NCBI RefSeq assembly: GCF_910577125.1 | Contig: NZ_CAJTMN010000006.1 | Location: 1 to 49,131, forward strand | DNA length: 49,131 nucleotides | Source: an uncultured Rikenella sp. | GTDB taxonomy: Bacteria > Bacteroidota > Bacteroidia > Bacteroidales > Rikenellaceae | Direction: 5' to 3' | Part shown: piece by piece, positions 31,634-40,455 of the stretch | Layout of the letters: each line of letters opens with the position of its first letter | Position numbering within the stretch: the stretch's first letter is position 1 | Translations under genes and position numbers: made by a program | Notes under the pieces: model-generated | Seen by the model: only the letters and a program-made list of their open reading frames with translations | Databases searched by the model: none | Told to the model about the DNA's origin: nothing

Positions 31634-31930
31634 GGAACCGTACCTTTTGAGTTCGTCTTCCTCGTGCTACCTCGGCAAATCCCGCAAGCGGTCTCTGCTC
31701 TCGGTACGCTACTCGGTTCTGAAGAAAAGGTACCCAAAAGACTTTTAGTTAGCTACGCTACTCCTTACGCTCCGCAGTCCTCATTCTCTGCGATTGCTTT
31801 TGGGTCGGGGTTGTAGCGCGCCAAAGGTTGTGATTGCATTAAGCGCGCTACAACTCCCGGCCCAAAAAAAGTCCGAGAGTTGGGCCACCGGCAGCTTTAG
31901 GATGCGTAAGCATCCTCTAATAAAGTTTTT
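31634..31930. repeat. Structured intergenic repeat, copy 1 (between serC and serA)
   Basis: A 297-base element related to 48896-49131. Shared parts are 31717-31783 (from TTCTGAAGAAAAGGTACCC; two mismatches) and 31871-31919 (about four mismatches, including GGATGCGTAAGCATCC, a small hairpin). Between them lies a long hairpin with arms at 31802-31821 and 31843-31863 around a GCGCGC core. GTACCTTTT at 31640 pairs with AAAAGGTAC at 31726-31734. It carries no credible gene. It lies within the serC-serA transcript if the two are cotranscribed. Confidence 0.85.
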
Positions 31931-31933
31931 CTG

Positions 31934-31957
31934 GTTCTCTTTGTTCACAAAGAGAAC
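31934..31957. terminator. Hairpin after serC
   Basis: Ten-base arms GTTCTCTTTG/CAAAGAGAAC with a four-base loop TTCA, 30 bases beyond the serC stop. On the minus strand no strong T-run follows at once (AGAAAAACTTT), so it may be a processing or weak termination signal. Confidence 0.5.
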
Positions 31958-31986
31958 AGTACCCTCCAGTCCCCAAAATGGGGGCG

Positions 31987-33060
31987 TTAATTGTACTGTT
32001 TTTCGAATTCCTGCATGCAGTTCACCAGCGCCTGCACGCTCTCTTTCGGCATCGCGTTGTAGATCGAAGCCCGGAAGCCGCCCACTAAGCGGTGTCCCTT
32101 GATTCCGACCATCCCGCGTGCCTTGGCGAAATCGAGGAATGCGCTCGGTTCCAGCTCCTTGTGAGCCTCGCTGTAGACGAAGCAGACATTCATCAGCGAG
32201 CGGTCTTCTACGGCCGCCGTCCCCGTGAACATCGAGTTGCGGTCGATTTCGTTGTAGAGAAGCGCCGCTTTTTCTTCGTTCAGTTTTTGGACGGCCGGAA
32301 CGCCGCCGATCGACTTGAGCCATTTCAGCGTTTCGCGCACCACGTAGATCGGGAAGACCGGCGGTGTGTTGAACATCGATCCCCCTTCCACATGCGTCCG
32401 GTAGTCCAGCATGGTCGGGATCGCCCGCGAAACCTTGCCCAGGATGTCGTTGCGCACGATGACGAACGTAACGCCCGCCGGCCCGAGGTTTTTCTGCGCC
32501 CCGCCGTAGATCAGGCCGTATTTCGATACGTCCACCGGCCGGGACAGAATATCCGACGACATATCCGCCACGAGCGTCACTGGCGAGTCGATATCGGTTT
32601 TGTACTCCGTCCCGAAGATGGTGTTGTTGGTCGTGATGTGCAGGTAGTCCAGATCGGTCGGAATGGCGTACCCTTTTGGAATGTACGAGAAGTTTTTGTC
32701 TTCCGACGAAGCCACCGTTTCGACCTCTCCGAACAGCTTGGCCTCTTTCAGCGCCTTTTTGGCCCATACGCCGGTGTTGATATACCCGGCTTTCTTTTCC
32801 AGCAGGTTGAACGGCACCATGCAGAACTGCATGCTCGCCCCGCCGCCCAGAAACAGGACGCTGTACCCCTCCGGAATACGGAGCAGTTCTTTGAACAGAG
32901 CTACGGCTTCGTCCAGCACCTCTTCGAAATCTTTCGTACGATGCGAGATTTCGAGCACCGACAGACCGATGCCATTGAGGTCCAATACGGCTTTGGCGGC
33001 GTTTTCGACTGCTACGCGCGGCAGAATCGAAGGGCCGGCGGAAAAGTTGTGTTTTTTCAT
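31987..33060 (-). CDS. serC: Phosphoserine aminotransferase
   Basis: Transaminates phosphohydroxypyruvate to phosphoserine, and may also serve pyridoxine synthesis. The 357-residue PLP enzyme starts MKKHNFSAGPSILPR and shows ISHRTKDFEEV, FLGGGASMQFCMVPFNLL, VADMSSDILSRPVDV and YGGAQKNLGPAGVT with the PLP-binding Lys. It is the first gene of the serC-serA-DUF1015 run; no serB is in the window. It is divergent from yicC. Confidence 0.96.
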   Translation of the reverse strand: MKKHNFSAGPSILPRVAVENAAKAVLDLNGIGLSVLEISHRTKDFEEVLDEAVALFKELLRIPEGYSVLFLGGGASMQFCMVPFNLLEKKAGYINTGVWAKKALKEAKLFGEVETVASSEDKNFSYIPKGYAIPTDLDYLHITTNNTIFGTEYKTDIDSPVTLVADMSSDILSRPVDVSKYGLIYGGAQKNLGPAGVTFVIVRNDILGKVSRAIPTMLDYRTHVEGGSMFNTPPVFPIYVVRETLKWLKSIGGVPAVQKLNEEKAALLYNEIDRNSMFTGTAAVEDRSLMNVCFVYSEAHKELEPSAFLDFAKARGMVGIKGHRLVGGFRASIYNAMPKESVQALVNCMQEFEKQYN

Positions 33061-33226
33061 ATCGGGTGTGTATGTTGAATATCTTCGGTTTGTGTCGTCG
33101 GCTGTCCGGCGGACGGAAGGCCCAAATATCGGAAAATATTATCCAATCCCGAAATTTTTTGAAGGATTTTGTTCGCAGAGGGAGGTGCGGAAAGCGCATC
33201 CGAATCGAAAAATGAGAAATTCGCGT

Positions 33227-33234
33227 TATATTTG
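33227..33234 (+). promoter_or_regulatory. -7 element for yicC
   Basis: TATATTTG is an exact TAnnTTTG match, 25 bases before the yicC ATG, implying a short leader. Confidence 0.6.
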
Positions 33235-33258
33235 TTCGGTACAAATCAGCGAATCGTT

Positions 33259-34140
33259 ATGGTAAAGTCGATGACCGGTTACGGTCGTGCCGAACGGCAC
33301 ACGAAACAACGGAAAATAATCGTCGAAATCAAGAGTCTCAACAGCAAACAGTTGGATATGTCGGCGCGGATTCCGACCCTCTATCGCGAGAAGGAGTACG
33401 ACATCCGCAATACGGTGGGACGGGCATTGGGACGGGGGAAGGTGGATATCGCCGTCTCGTTCGAGAACCTCGGCGGGGCGAAGACGGGATGCGGCGGGAC
33501 GATCAATGCCGCTCTGTTCAAGTCTTACTACGAACAGCTCGTGCGGCTGCGGAGCGAGTTGGGCGATACGAACGGGAATGAGCCGCTGATGACGGCTGTG
33601 TTGCGTCTGCCCGAGGTGATGCAGACCGAAATGGTGAAGATCCGTCCGGAGGAGTGGGCCGCACTGGCCGAAGCGGTGGACGAGGCGGTGGAGAACCTGA
33701 ACCGGTTCCGGGAACAGGAGGGAGAGGTGCTGATCGCAGATCTCCTGAAGCGGATCGATACGATCGAGGAGCTGGCGGCTCAGATCGTGCCGCTCGAGGG
33801 GGAGCGCATCGAGACGGTGCGGGCGCGGCTGAGGGACAATCTGGAGGCGTTGCAGGTGAAGGTGGACAACAACCGGTTCGAGCAGGAGATTATCTACTAC
33901 CTCGAAAAATTCGACATTACGGAAGAGAAAGTGCGGCTCAAGCAGCATTGCGACTACTTCCGGACGGTGGCTCGGGAGTCGGAGGGGGTGGGACGCAAGT
34001 TGGGCTTCATCGCGCAGGAGATCGGCCGCGAGATCAATACCACGGGCTCCAAGGCGAATCACGCAGGGATTCAGAAGCTGGTGGTGAGGATGAAGGACGA
34101 GCTGGAAAAGATCAAGGAACAGTTACTCAACCTCTTGTAA
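33259..34140 (+). CDS. YicC-family endoribonuclease
   Basis: A 293-residue YicC/YloC protein; the family contains metal-dependent endoribonucleases that affect RNA turnover. The N-terminal MVKSMTGYGRAE and KSLNSKQLDMSARIP are hallmarks, and the C-terminal DUF1732 part has KLGFIAQEIGREINTTGSKAN, with charged residues thought to form the active site. The start at 33259 matches the family. It is followed after 15 bases by gmk, a conserved pairing in many bacteria. Confidence 0.93.
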   Translation: MVKSMTGYGRAERHTKQRKIIVEIKSLNSKQLDMSARIPTLYREKEYDIRNTVGRALGRGKVDIAVSFENLGGAKTGCGGTINAALFKSYYEQLVRLRSELGDTNGNEPLMTAVLRLPEVMQTEMVKIRPEEWAALAEAVDEAVENLNRFREQEGEVLIADLLKRIDTIEELAAQIVPLEGERIETVRARLRDNLEALQVKVDNNRFEQEIIYYLEKFDITEEKVRLKQHCDYFRTVARESEGVGRKLGFIAQEIGREINTTGSKANHAGIQKLVVRMKDELEKIKEQLLNLL

Positions 34141-34155
34141 AAAACATTTCGAGTT

Positions 34156-34722
34156 ATGGGCAAAGTCTTGATATTCTCGGCGCCGTCGGGATCGGGCAAA
34201 ACGACCATCGTCCGGCATCTGCTGGATCGCTTTCCGGAGCTGGAGTTCTCGATTTCGGCCACGTCGCGGGCGCCGCGGGGCGAAGAACGGGACGGGGTGG
34301 ACTACTATTTCATGGATGCGTCGGAATTCGCCGCACGGGTCGAGGCCGGAGAGTTCGTGGAGTGGGAGGAGGTCTATGCGGGAACCTGCTACGGGACGTT
34401 GAGGGCCGAGATCGACCGGATCTGGGATCGGGGGCATGTCGTGGTGTTCGACGTGGATGTCGTGGGGGCGCTGAATATCAAGAAGCTGTTCGGCGATCAG
34501 GCTCTGTCGGTCTTCATCATGCCTCCGTCGGTGGAGGCGTTGAGGGCGCGGCTGGAGGGGCGCGGCACCGATTCGCCGGAGGCGATCGAACGCCGGCTGG
34601 CCAAGGCGGAGCAGGAGATCGCCTATGCGCCGAAGTTCGACCGGGTGATTGTCAATGACGACCTGGAGACGGCTTATGCGGAGGCAAGGCGGGTGGTTGG
34701 CGATTTTCTGGCCGGGCGATGA
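34156..34722 (+). CDS. gmk: Guanylate kinase
   Basis: Phosphorylates GMP to GDP. The 188-residue protein has the P-loop FSAPSGSGKTTIVRHL at residues about 6-21, SATSRAPRGEERDGVDYYF for GMP binding, FVEWEEVYAGTCYGTLR, and VFDVDVVGALNIKK. Its stop overlaps the nadD start by four bases (ATGA), which implies translational coupling in the yicC-gmk-nadD operon. Confidence 0.96.
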   Translation: MGKVLIFSAPSGSGKTTIVRHLLDRFPELEFSISATSRAPRGEERDGVDYYFMDASEFAARVEAGEFVEWEEVYAGTCYGTLRAEIDRIWDRGHVVVFDVDVVGALNIKKLFGDQALSVFIMPPSVEALRARLEGRGTDSPEAIERRLAKAEQEIAYAPKFDRVIVNDDLETAYAEARRVVGDFLAGR

Positions 34723-35483
34723 GGCGGAGCGGAGAGAGGCGAATCGCGCTCCTGATGGGGTCGTTCAATCCGGTGCACGGCGGGCATCTGGCGGTGGCGC
34801 GGTATGTGGTGGAGCGGGAGCTGGCGGAGGAGGTGTGGCTGGTGGTGTCGCCGCAGAATCCGTTGAAAAAGCCGGAGAAGCTGGCTCCGTTCGAGGATCG
34901 GCTGGAGATGGTGCGGTTGGCTTTGGCGGAGGTCGGCGAGGCGCGGCTTCGGGTTTGCGATGTCGAACGCGAACTGCCCTACCCTTCCTATACCATTCAT
35001 ATGGTCGAGTATCTGCAGGGTCTCTATCCGGACGTGCAATTTACGATTCTGGCGGGAAGCGATATCGCCGACCAGTTGCCGCGGTGGTACCGGTCGGAGG
35101 AGTTGCAGCGGCGGGTGGGGTTCCTGTTCTATCCGCGAGGCGGCGGCGTGGCGTCGCCGGAGATGGCGCAGGCGCCGGGATTCGAGATCGACTCGACTTC
35201 GATTCGACGGGCGCTGGCGGAGGGGACAGATTTGGCGGAGGGTGCGGTGCCGAAGGCGGTGGAGGCTTATATCCGCGAGCGGGGATTGTATGGGGCGACC
35301 GGAGGGGCGGATTTCTATTTCGAACGGGGGCGGCTGTATTATCGTCAGAACGATTTCGGGCGGGCGCTCAACGATTTCAACCGGGCGCTGGAGCTGGAGC
35401 CGGGGCATACGGCGGCGCGCGAGATGCGCGATATGACAGAGGCGATTCTCAACTTCCGGAATTTCGACCTCTATAATCCGTGA
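34719..35483 (+). CDS. nadD: Nicotinate-nucleotide adenylyltransferase fused to a TPR
   Basis: Adenylates nicotinate mononucleotide in NAD synthesis. Residues 1-190 are NadD: ALLMGSFNPVHGGHLAVARY with the HxGH motif, VVSPQNPLKK, ILAGSDIADQLPRWY and the ISSTxIR-like IDSTSIRRAL. The 254-residue product then continues in frame with a TPR-like unit (FYFERGRLYYRQNDFGRALNDFNRALELEPGH) and the tail NFRNFDLYNP. Ordinary NadD stops near residue 190, so about 60 residues are added. Nothing marks a separate start for the TPR part. Confidence 0.92.
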   Translation: MRRSGERRIALLMGSFNPVHGGHLAVARYVVERELAEEVWLVVSPQNPLKKPEKLAPFEDRLEMVRLALAEVGEARLRVCDVERELPYPSYTIHMVEYLQGLYPDVQFTILAGSDIADQLPRWYRSEELQRRVGFLFYPRGGGVASPEMAQAPGFEIDSTSIRRALAEGTDLAEGAVPKAVEAYIRERGLYGATGGADFYFERGRLYYRQNDFGRALNDFNRALELEPGHTAAREMRDMTEAILNFRNFDLYNP

Positions 35484-35496
35484 GGGAGGTGCATAG

Positions 35497-35958
35497 ATGA
35501 GAAACAGGTATCGGGTAATAGGGGGTTGTCTGATTGTCTTTTTTGTTGCTTGTATTGCGATATTCTTTCGCCGGCACGATATTCCTTATCAGGCTTGTTA
35601 TCGACTCTCGGTGAAGCATACGGGATTTTACCCCGACGCCTATCGTTTTATCCATTCCGAAGAGGAATTCGGGAACCTTATGCAGCTGGTCGATAGCGAA
35701 TTGGATGCAGATAGTCTGATTTCGCGGAATCAATTGGATTTTGCACGATATACTTATTTGATCGTCTTTGGGGCAAAAATCAAAAGGATCTGTTACAGTT
35801 ATAAATCAACGTGGTTCGATGATCGCTCCCCCTCCTATGCCAAAGCTCGGAGAAGAAATAAAAACTGTGTGTTTGTGGAGTATGATCTGCCGGATAACCA
35901 GGTGTATCTTTATCAGTTGGAGCGGGATACGACCTGGACCGGTTTTGATGGGATATAG
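35497..35958 (+). CDS. Hypothetical membrane-anchored protein
   Basis: A 153-residue protein I do not recognise. One N-terminal membrane segment or uncleaved signal (VIGGCLIVFFVACIAIFF, about residues 7-24) is followed by an exported domain with SEEEFGNLMQLVDSE and FARYTYLIVFGAKIKRI. No lipobox is seen, although Cys residues occur in the hydrophobic segment. Its base composition is visibly more AT-rich than that of gmk and nadD, suggesting later acquisition. It is 13 bases after nadD and ends before a strong terminator. Confidence 0.7.
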   Translation: MRNRYRVIGGCLIVFFVACIAIFFRRHDIPYQACYRLSVKHTGFYPDAYRFIHSEEEFGNLMQLVDSELDADSLISRNQLDFARYTYLIVFGAKIKRICYSYKSTWFDDRSPSYAKARRRNKNCVFVEYDLPDNQVYLYQLERDTTWTGFDGI

Positions 35959-35980
35959 ATGCGCGTGACGGATTTTTGTG

Positions 35981-36024
35981 AAGAGCGGGTGCACCATCGT
36001 TTAGATGATGGTGCACCCGCTCTT
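35981..36024. terminator. Strong bidirectional terminator
   Basis: Eighteen-base perfect arms AAGAGCGGGTGCACCATC and complement around an eight-base loop, followed by TTT. It lies between the plus-strand hypothetical gene and the end of the minus-strand lipocalin operon. Confidence 0.9.
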
Positions 36025-36035
36025 TTTGTCTGATA

Positions 36036-36515
36036 TTAATACGGTGTCCGGTCACTCTGCTCGACGAACCGGAGTTTCGAGGTGTCGAACCCTTGCTGTC
36101 TGGCCACTTCGAGCAGCTTTTGGGTCGTCTCCTGCGATAGTTGTGGCTGCCGCGACAGAATCCACAAGGTCTTGTGCCGCTTACCCGCCACCAGAGCGTA
36201 CTGGTAGTCCGGATCCAAGGCCAGAATGTAATACGGACTGTAGAACGGCCCGAAGAAAGAGACCTTCAGAAAGCCCGGCCGGACGGGGTCTTTCGGTGCC
36301 CCTAACTTGGCTTTGCCTTCGGTCGAGACTGTCGGGCCGTCGGGCGAACCGCGCCGGCCGCTGTTCACCACCCGGATCTTGCCGTCCGGCCGCTGGGTGT
36401 ATTCGGCGGTGACGGCATACAGACCGCGTTCGAATCGGTAGTCGAAGCGGGCGATTTCATACCATGTGCCCAAATAACGCTTCGGATCGAAGCCGGTAAT
36501 CGTTTCGTATTCCAT
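36036..36515 (-). CDS. Bacterial lipocalin (Blc-like)
   Basis: A 159-residue lipocalin. FDPKRYLGTWYEIARFDYRFE near the N-terminus is the lipocalin GxW signature, and LVAGKRHKTLWILSR contains the third conserved region; YYILALDPDYQYALV is the Blc-type barrel strand. Unlike Escherichia coli Blc there is no lipoprotein signal at the start used (MEYETITGFDP, 36515), so it would be cytoplasmic unless a different start is used. Blc proteins bind lysophospholipids or fatty acids. Last gene of the minus-strand run after aminopeptidase P. Confidence 0.88.
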   Translation of the reverse strand: MEYETITGFDPKRYLGTWYEIARFDYRFERGLYAVTAEYTQRPDGKIRVVNSGRRGSPDGPTVSTEGKAKLGAPKDPVRPGFLKVSFFGPFYSPYYILALDPDYQYALVAGKRHKTLWILSRQPQLSQETTQKLLEVARQQGFDTSKLRFVEQSDRTPY

Positions 36516-36569
36516 CGTTCGATAGTTTATAAGGGTTTGTACCGGACGACGGAACATCAAGAAGCGTGC

Positions 36570-38351
36570 CTAAATCGGGCGGGTCTTCTCTTGCAGCCAG
36601 TCACGCTCCTCGGACGTCAGCCGCGGCGCGAGCCGTTCGTATACCGCGGCATGATACCGGTTCAGCCAGTCGCGCTGGTCGGTGTCCAACACCGCTGTAT
36701 TGACGGCGCGCAGCGAAATGGGGCACAAGGTCAGCGGTTCGAACCGCTGAAAACCGGACGGACATCCCTCTTCCGTCACCAGGGTCAGGTTTTCGATGCG
36801 GATACCGTGTTTCCCGGTGAGGTACAGTCCCGGTTCGCAGCTCTGTACCATGCCCGGTTGCAGGGTCACTGGATTTTCGTTCATCCGGATCGACTGGGGC
36901 CCTTCGTGCACGCAAAGGCAGTGCCCGACCCCGTGCCCCGTCCCGTGCAGGTAGTTCTGTCCGGCGCGCCAGAGGTGACGGCGGGCCAGCACGTCCAACT
37001 GTGCCCCCCGTGTCCCGGTCGGAAACAGCGCGGCGCTCAGGTCGATCATCCCCCGTAAAACGGCGGTATAATCCCTCCGCTGCTCCTCCGTGGGTGCGCC
37101 GAAATGGTAGGTGCGCGTGATGTCGGTCGTTCCGAACGGGTACTGCCCGCCGCTGTCGATCAGTAGAAAACTGTCGGTGCCGATCGCCCGGTCGCTCTCC
37201 TCGGAGACGGCATAGTGTACGATCGCCCCGTGCGAACCATATCCGGCAATGGTTTCGAAACTTTCGCCGCGGAAATCGGGATCGGCCGCCCGAAAAGCGT
37301 GCAACCGGTTGGCGATCTCCCGTTCGGTCGGTCGTCCGCCCGCTTCGATCGTCTGTTCGAGCCACATTTCGAACCGCACCAACGCCACCCCGTCCACCTC
37401 CATCGCCCGCCGGAATCCGTCGATCTCGGTCGGATTCTTGACGGCTTTCAGCAGGGCGATCGAGCTGTAAGGGGGCGTCTCCTCTTCGATTCGAGCCCCG
37501 GCTGCCTCCAAAGCGGCGTAATGAGCCTGATCCAACCCCTCCGGATGGATCACCACCGGCCGATTCGCCAGTGTGGCGAGGTAGTCGCCGAAAGCCTCGT
37601 AAGCCCGTACTTCCACCCCTTCGGCAGCCAATCGTTCCCGTTCCCGAGAGCCGAATCGCTCAGGCACGGTGAAAAGCAGGGCGCGTTCCGGCTCGATGGA
37701 CAAGTAACCGATCATCACCGGATTATATTCGATGTCTGTGCCCCTGATATTCAGTGTCCAGGCAATCTCGTCCAGCACGGCGATCAGCCGTACCGCCTCC
37801 TCTGGCTTTCCGTCGCCCAGTGCCCGGATGCGCTGCAGTTTCGAACGGGTCGACTCGCCGCTGTATCGTTCCTCTAAAATCGTGGCCGGTTCGGCCGGAA
37901 TATCGGGCCGTCCCTCCCAAATCGTGTCGAACGGATCGGAACAGCCGATCAAGGTCATCCCCCTCTCCGCCGCCTCGTCCGCCAGCCGCTGGAAAGCCGT
38001 GTGGCTGAACAGACGGCTGTCCACCCCGATCCGCTGTATATCGGGCTGTGCCGCCAGCCACTCCATGATCTCCGGTGTCCCGGCCAGTCCCATCCGCTGG
38101 AGTTCGATACCGCTTCCGTCGAGCTGCGCCTCGGCTTGCAGAAAGTAGCGCGAGTCGGTCCACAAAGCGGCCCGTGTTCGCGTCACGACCGCCGTCCCCG
38201 CCGACCCGTCGAATCCGCTGATCCAAGCCCGACACGCCCAGTGTGGAGCGACGTATTCGCTGAAGTGCGGGTCGTTCGACGGCACGATGAAGGCCTCGAC
38301 CCCCTCCGCCGCCATCCATTTCCGCAGTTTTTCCAGACGATTCCGAACCAT
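36570..38351 (-). CDS. Aminopeptidase P family (M24B) Xaa-Pro aminopeptidase
   Basis: Removes N-terminal residues before proline. The 593-residue protein has two creatinase N-domains (VEAFIVPSNDPHFSEY, DSRYFLQAEAQLDGSG) and a C-terminal pita-bread domain with the metal ligands in LLIDSGGQYPFGTTDITRTY, HGTGHGVGHCLCVHEGP, and SCEPGLYLTGKHGIRIENL. This long form is the usual Bacteroidota and eukaryote-like size. The ATG at 38351 is preferred. It is just before the DPP11-type peptidase stop, with four bases between, so both are probably expressed together and act on the same peptides. Confidence 0.94.
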   Translation of the reverse strand: MVRNRLEKLRKWMAAEGVEAFIVPSNDPHFSEYVAPHWACRAWISGFDGSAGTAVVTRTRAALWTDSRYFLQAEAQLDGSGIELQRMGLAGTPEIMEWLAAQPDIQRIGVDSRLFSHTAFQRLADEAAERGMTLIGCSDPFDTIWEGRPDIPAEPATILEERYSGESTRSKLQRIRALGDGKPEEAVRLIAVLDEIAWTLNIRGTDIEYNPVMIGYLSIEPERALLFTVPERFGSRERERLAAEGVEVRAYEAFGDYLATLANRPVVIHPEGLDQAHYAALEAAGARIEEETPPYSSIALLKAVKNPTEIDGFRRAMEVDGVALVRFEMWLEQTIEAGGRPTEREIANRLHAFRAADPDFRGESFETIAGYGSHGAIVHYAVSEESDRAIGTDSFLLIDSGGQYPFGTTDITRTYHFGAPTEEQRRDYTAVLRGMIDLSAALFPTGTRGAQLDVLARRHLWRAGQNYLHGTGHGVGHCLCVHEGPQSIRMNENPVTLQPGMVQSCEPGLYLTGKHGIRIENLTLVTEEGCPSGFQRFEPLTLCPISLRAVNTAVLDTDQRDWLNRYHAAVYERLAPRLTSEERDWLQEKTRPI

Positions 38352-38355
38352 ATGC

Positions 38356-40455
38356 CTATTTCGCAAATTTCATTTCGTCCAGCAGATAGCCCGCGCCGCC
38401 GACCCGGTCGATCAGGAACAGCGCGTAGCGGATATCCAGGGCGATGTTGCGGCAGACGACGGGATCGTATTCCAGGTCGGACATCGTCCCCTCCCAGCAG
38501 CGGTCGAAGTTCACGCCGATCAGTTCGCCCCGGGCGTTCAGCACCGGGCTGCCCGAGTTGCCGCCCGTGGTGTGGTTCGTGGCGATGAAAGCCACCGGCA
38601 CCGTCCCGTTCACCGCCCACCGGCCGTAGTCTTTCGTCTCGTACAGTTGCCGCAGCCGGGCCGGCACGTCGTAGTCGTAAATCTCCGGATTGTCCTTCTC
38701 CATCACCCCGTCGAGGGTCGAGAAGGGTTCGTAGCAGACCGCGTCCGCCGGACGGTAGCCGTCCACCTTGCCGTAGGCGATGCGCAAGGTCGAGTTGGCG
38801 TCCGGATAGAACTCGTGCTCGCCCCGCCGCATCTCCATCATGCCCCGCATGTAGGTGCGGTATTCGCGGTCGATCTGCTTGTTCAGCGCCGCATAAGCCG
38901 GTTCGATCCGGTTTTTGTAGACCTCCGTGAAAGCCCGATAGGCCTGTACGGCGGCATCGTTGTCGATGGTGCCGTGCAGGGCGGTCGTATCTTCCGAGGC
39001 CAGCAGGCGGTTTACCCGGGTCGAATCGGTGAAGAGGCTGGAGTCGAAAATCGCTGCCATATCCGTGGCTGCCCCGGTCGGCCGGAATTGTTCCGGAACG
39101 TTTCGGAGGTATTCGCTCATCAGCGCCCCGGCGGTCTCCCGGTCGATGGCCGGTACGTAATCTTTATAGAACTTGTCGGCCGCGGCTTGCAGTTTGGTTC
39201 TCGTCTCCGGGGTCAGATCCTTGGCCTCCGCGAATGTGCCGGCGAATTTGAGCAGCTCGATCGCCAGAACCGCCTCCGCATGGTAGTCCCGGGCAAAGGC
39301 GTACGACTCCAGCGAGTCGTACAGTGCCGCCAGTCTGTGCGTGGTGCCCGCATATTCCGGCTTATCGGCCGCCCAAGCCTCGAACCGGCGTTCGAAAGCC
39401 TGTTTCTTTTCGACGGTGCCGAGGCGTTTCACCCCTTTCATCTCGCCCTGCCACTTTTTCCAGGCGTTCGACACGCTGGCGTTCTTCGCCGCATACTGGA
39501 TCCGGACTTTCGGATCGGCCGCCTGGGCGCGGTTCATGATGTTCAGCCGCAGTGTCCGCAGGTTCACCTTGTGCGGGTCGCTCTTCTCCTCGATGTAGCG
39601 CACGGCTTCGGAGTGCAGGTACTGGTACGTCCGTCCCGGGAATCCGTAGACGAAGGTGAAGTCGCCGGGCTGCATCCCGCGCAGCGAGATGGTGAACGAT
39701 TTTTTCGGCACGTACGGCACATTGTCCGGCGAATAAGGCGCCGGTTTGTTGTCCCGCCCCGCATAGACGCGGAAAATCGAGAAGTCGCCCGTGTGCCGCG
39801 GCCACATCCAGTTGTCGGTGTCGCCCCCGAACTTACCCACTGCCGACGGCGGTGCGAAGACCAGTCGCACGTCTTCGAATACTTCGTAGACGAACAGAAA
39901 GTATTGATTCCCATAGTACAACGCCTCGACCGAAGCTTTGTAGTGATTCCCTTCGGTCGCCGTCCGGACGACAGCCTCTTTGTTGGCGTCGATTCTCTTT
40001 TGCCGCTCCGCTTCGTCCATATTCGGTGTGACGCCGTCCAGAATCCGGTCGGTCACATCGCTCATTTCGACCAGAAAGCTGACCACCAGCCCCGGATTGG
40101 GCAGCTCTTCGCTGCGGTTCATGGCCGCGAAGCCGTGGGTCAGGTAGTCGTGTTCCACGGAGCTGTGCTGCTGAATCTGTCCGTAACCGCAGTGGTGGTT
40201 GGTGATCAGGAGGCCCTGGTCGGAGATCAGTTCGCCGGTGCAGCCGCTGCCGAACCGTACGATGGCGTCTTTCAGGCTGGCCTGGTTCACGGCGTACAAA
40301 TCCGGTGCCTTGAGCCGGAAGCCTTTGGCGCGCATCTCTTTGATGCGTCCCTGCTGGATCAGGCTCGGCAGCCACATCCCTTCGTCGGCCCGCACCGCAG
40401 GACGGCCGAACAGCAGGGCGCCGCAGGTCAGAGCGAATAGAGTCGATTTTTTCAT
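38356..40455 (-). CDS. S46 dipeptidyl-peptidase, DPP11-type (Asp/Glu-specific)
   Basis: A periplasmic serine peptidase that releases dipeptides from peptide N-termini. The 699-residue protein has a signal peptide (about 1-23), an N-terminal DEGMWLP stretch as in other S46 enzymes, the catalytic His in LLITNHHCG (residue 88), and the Ser in TGGNSGSPVLN (residue 634). GVNFDRCWEGTMSD places an Arg near residue 652 where DPP11 enzymes have the Arg that recognises acidic P1 residues and DPP7 has Gly, so acidic specificity is predicted. Amino acid fermenting Bacteroidota use these enzymes to supply dipeptides. It overlaps maf by four bases. Confidence 0.92.
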   Translation of the reverse strand: MKKSTLFALTCGALLFGRPAVRADEGMWLPSLIQQGRIKEMRAKGFRLKAPDLYAVNQASLKDAIVRFGSGCTGELISDQGLLITNHHCGYGQIQQHSSVEHDYLTHGFAAMNRSEELPNPGLVVSFLVEMSDVTDRILDGVTPNMDEAERQKRIDANKEAVVRTATEGNHYKASVEALYYGNQYFLFVYEVFEDVRLVFAPPSAVGKFGGDTDNWMWPRHTGDFSIFRVYAGRDNKPAPYSPDNVPYVPKKSFTISLRGMQPGDFTFVYGFPGRTYQYLHSEAVRYIEEKSDPHKVNLRTLRLNIMNRAQAADPKVRIQYAAKNASVSNAWKKWQGEMKGVKRLGTVEKKQAFERRFEAWAADKPEYAGTTHRLAALYDSLESYAFARDYHAEAVLAIELLKFAGTFAEAKDLTPETRTKLQAAADKFYKDYVPAIDRETAGALMSEYLRNVPEQFRPTGAATDMAAIFDSSLFTDSTRVNRLLASEDTTALHGTIDNDAAVQAYRAFTEVYKNRIEPAYAALNKQIDREYRTYMRGMMEMRRGEHEFYPDANSTLRIAYGKVDGYRPADAVCYEPFSTLDGVMEKDNPEIYDYDVPARLRQLYETKDYGRWAVNGTVPVAFIATNHTTGGNSGSPVLNARGELIGVNFDRCWEGTMSDLEYDPVVCRNIALDIRYALFLIDRVGGAGYLLDEMKFAK

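Noticed and set aside
38364..38366. TTG start for aminopeptidase P
   Set aside because: The ATG at 38351 agrees better with the family N-terminus and leaves the neighbouring stop clear.
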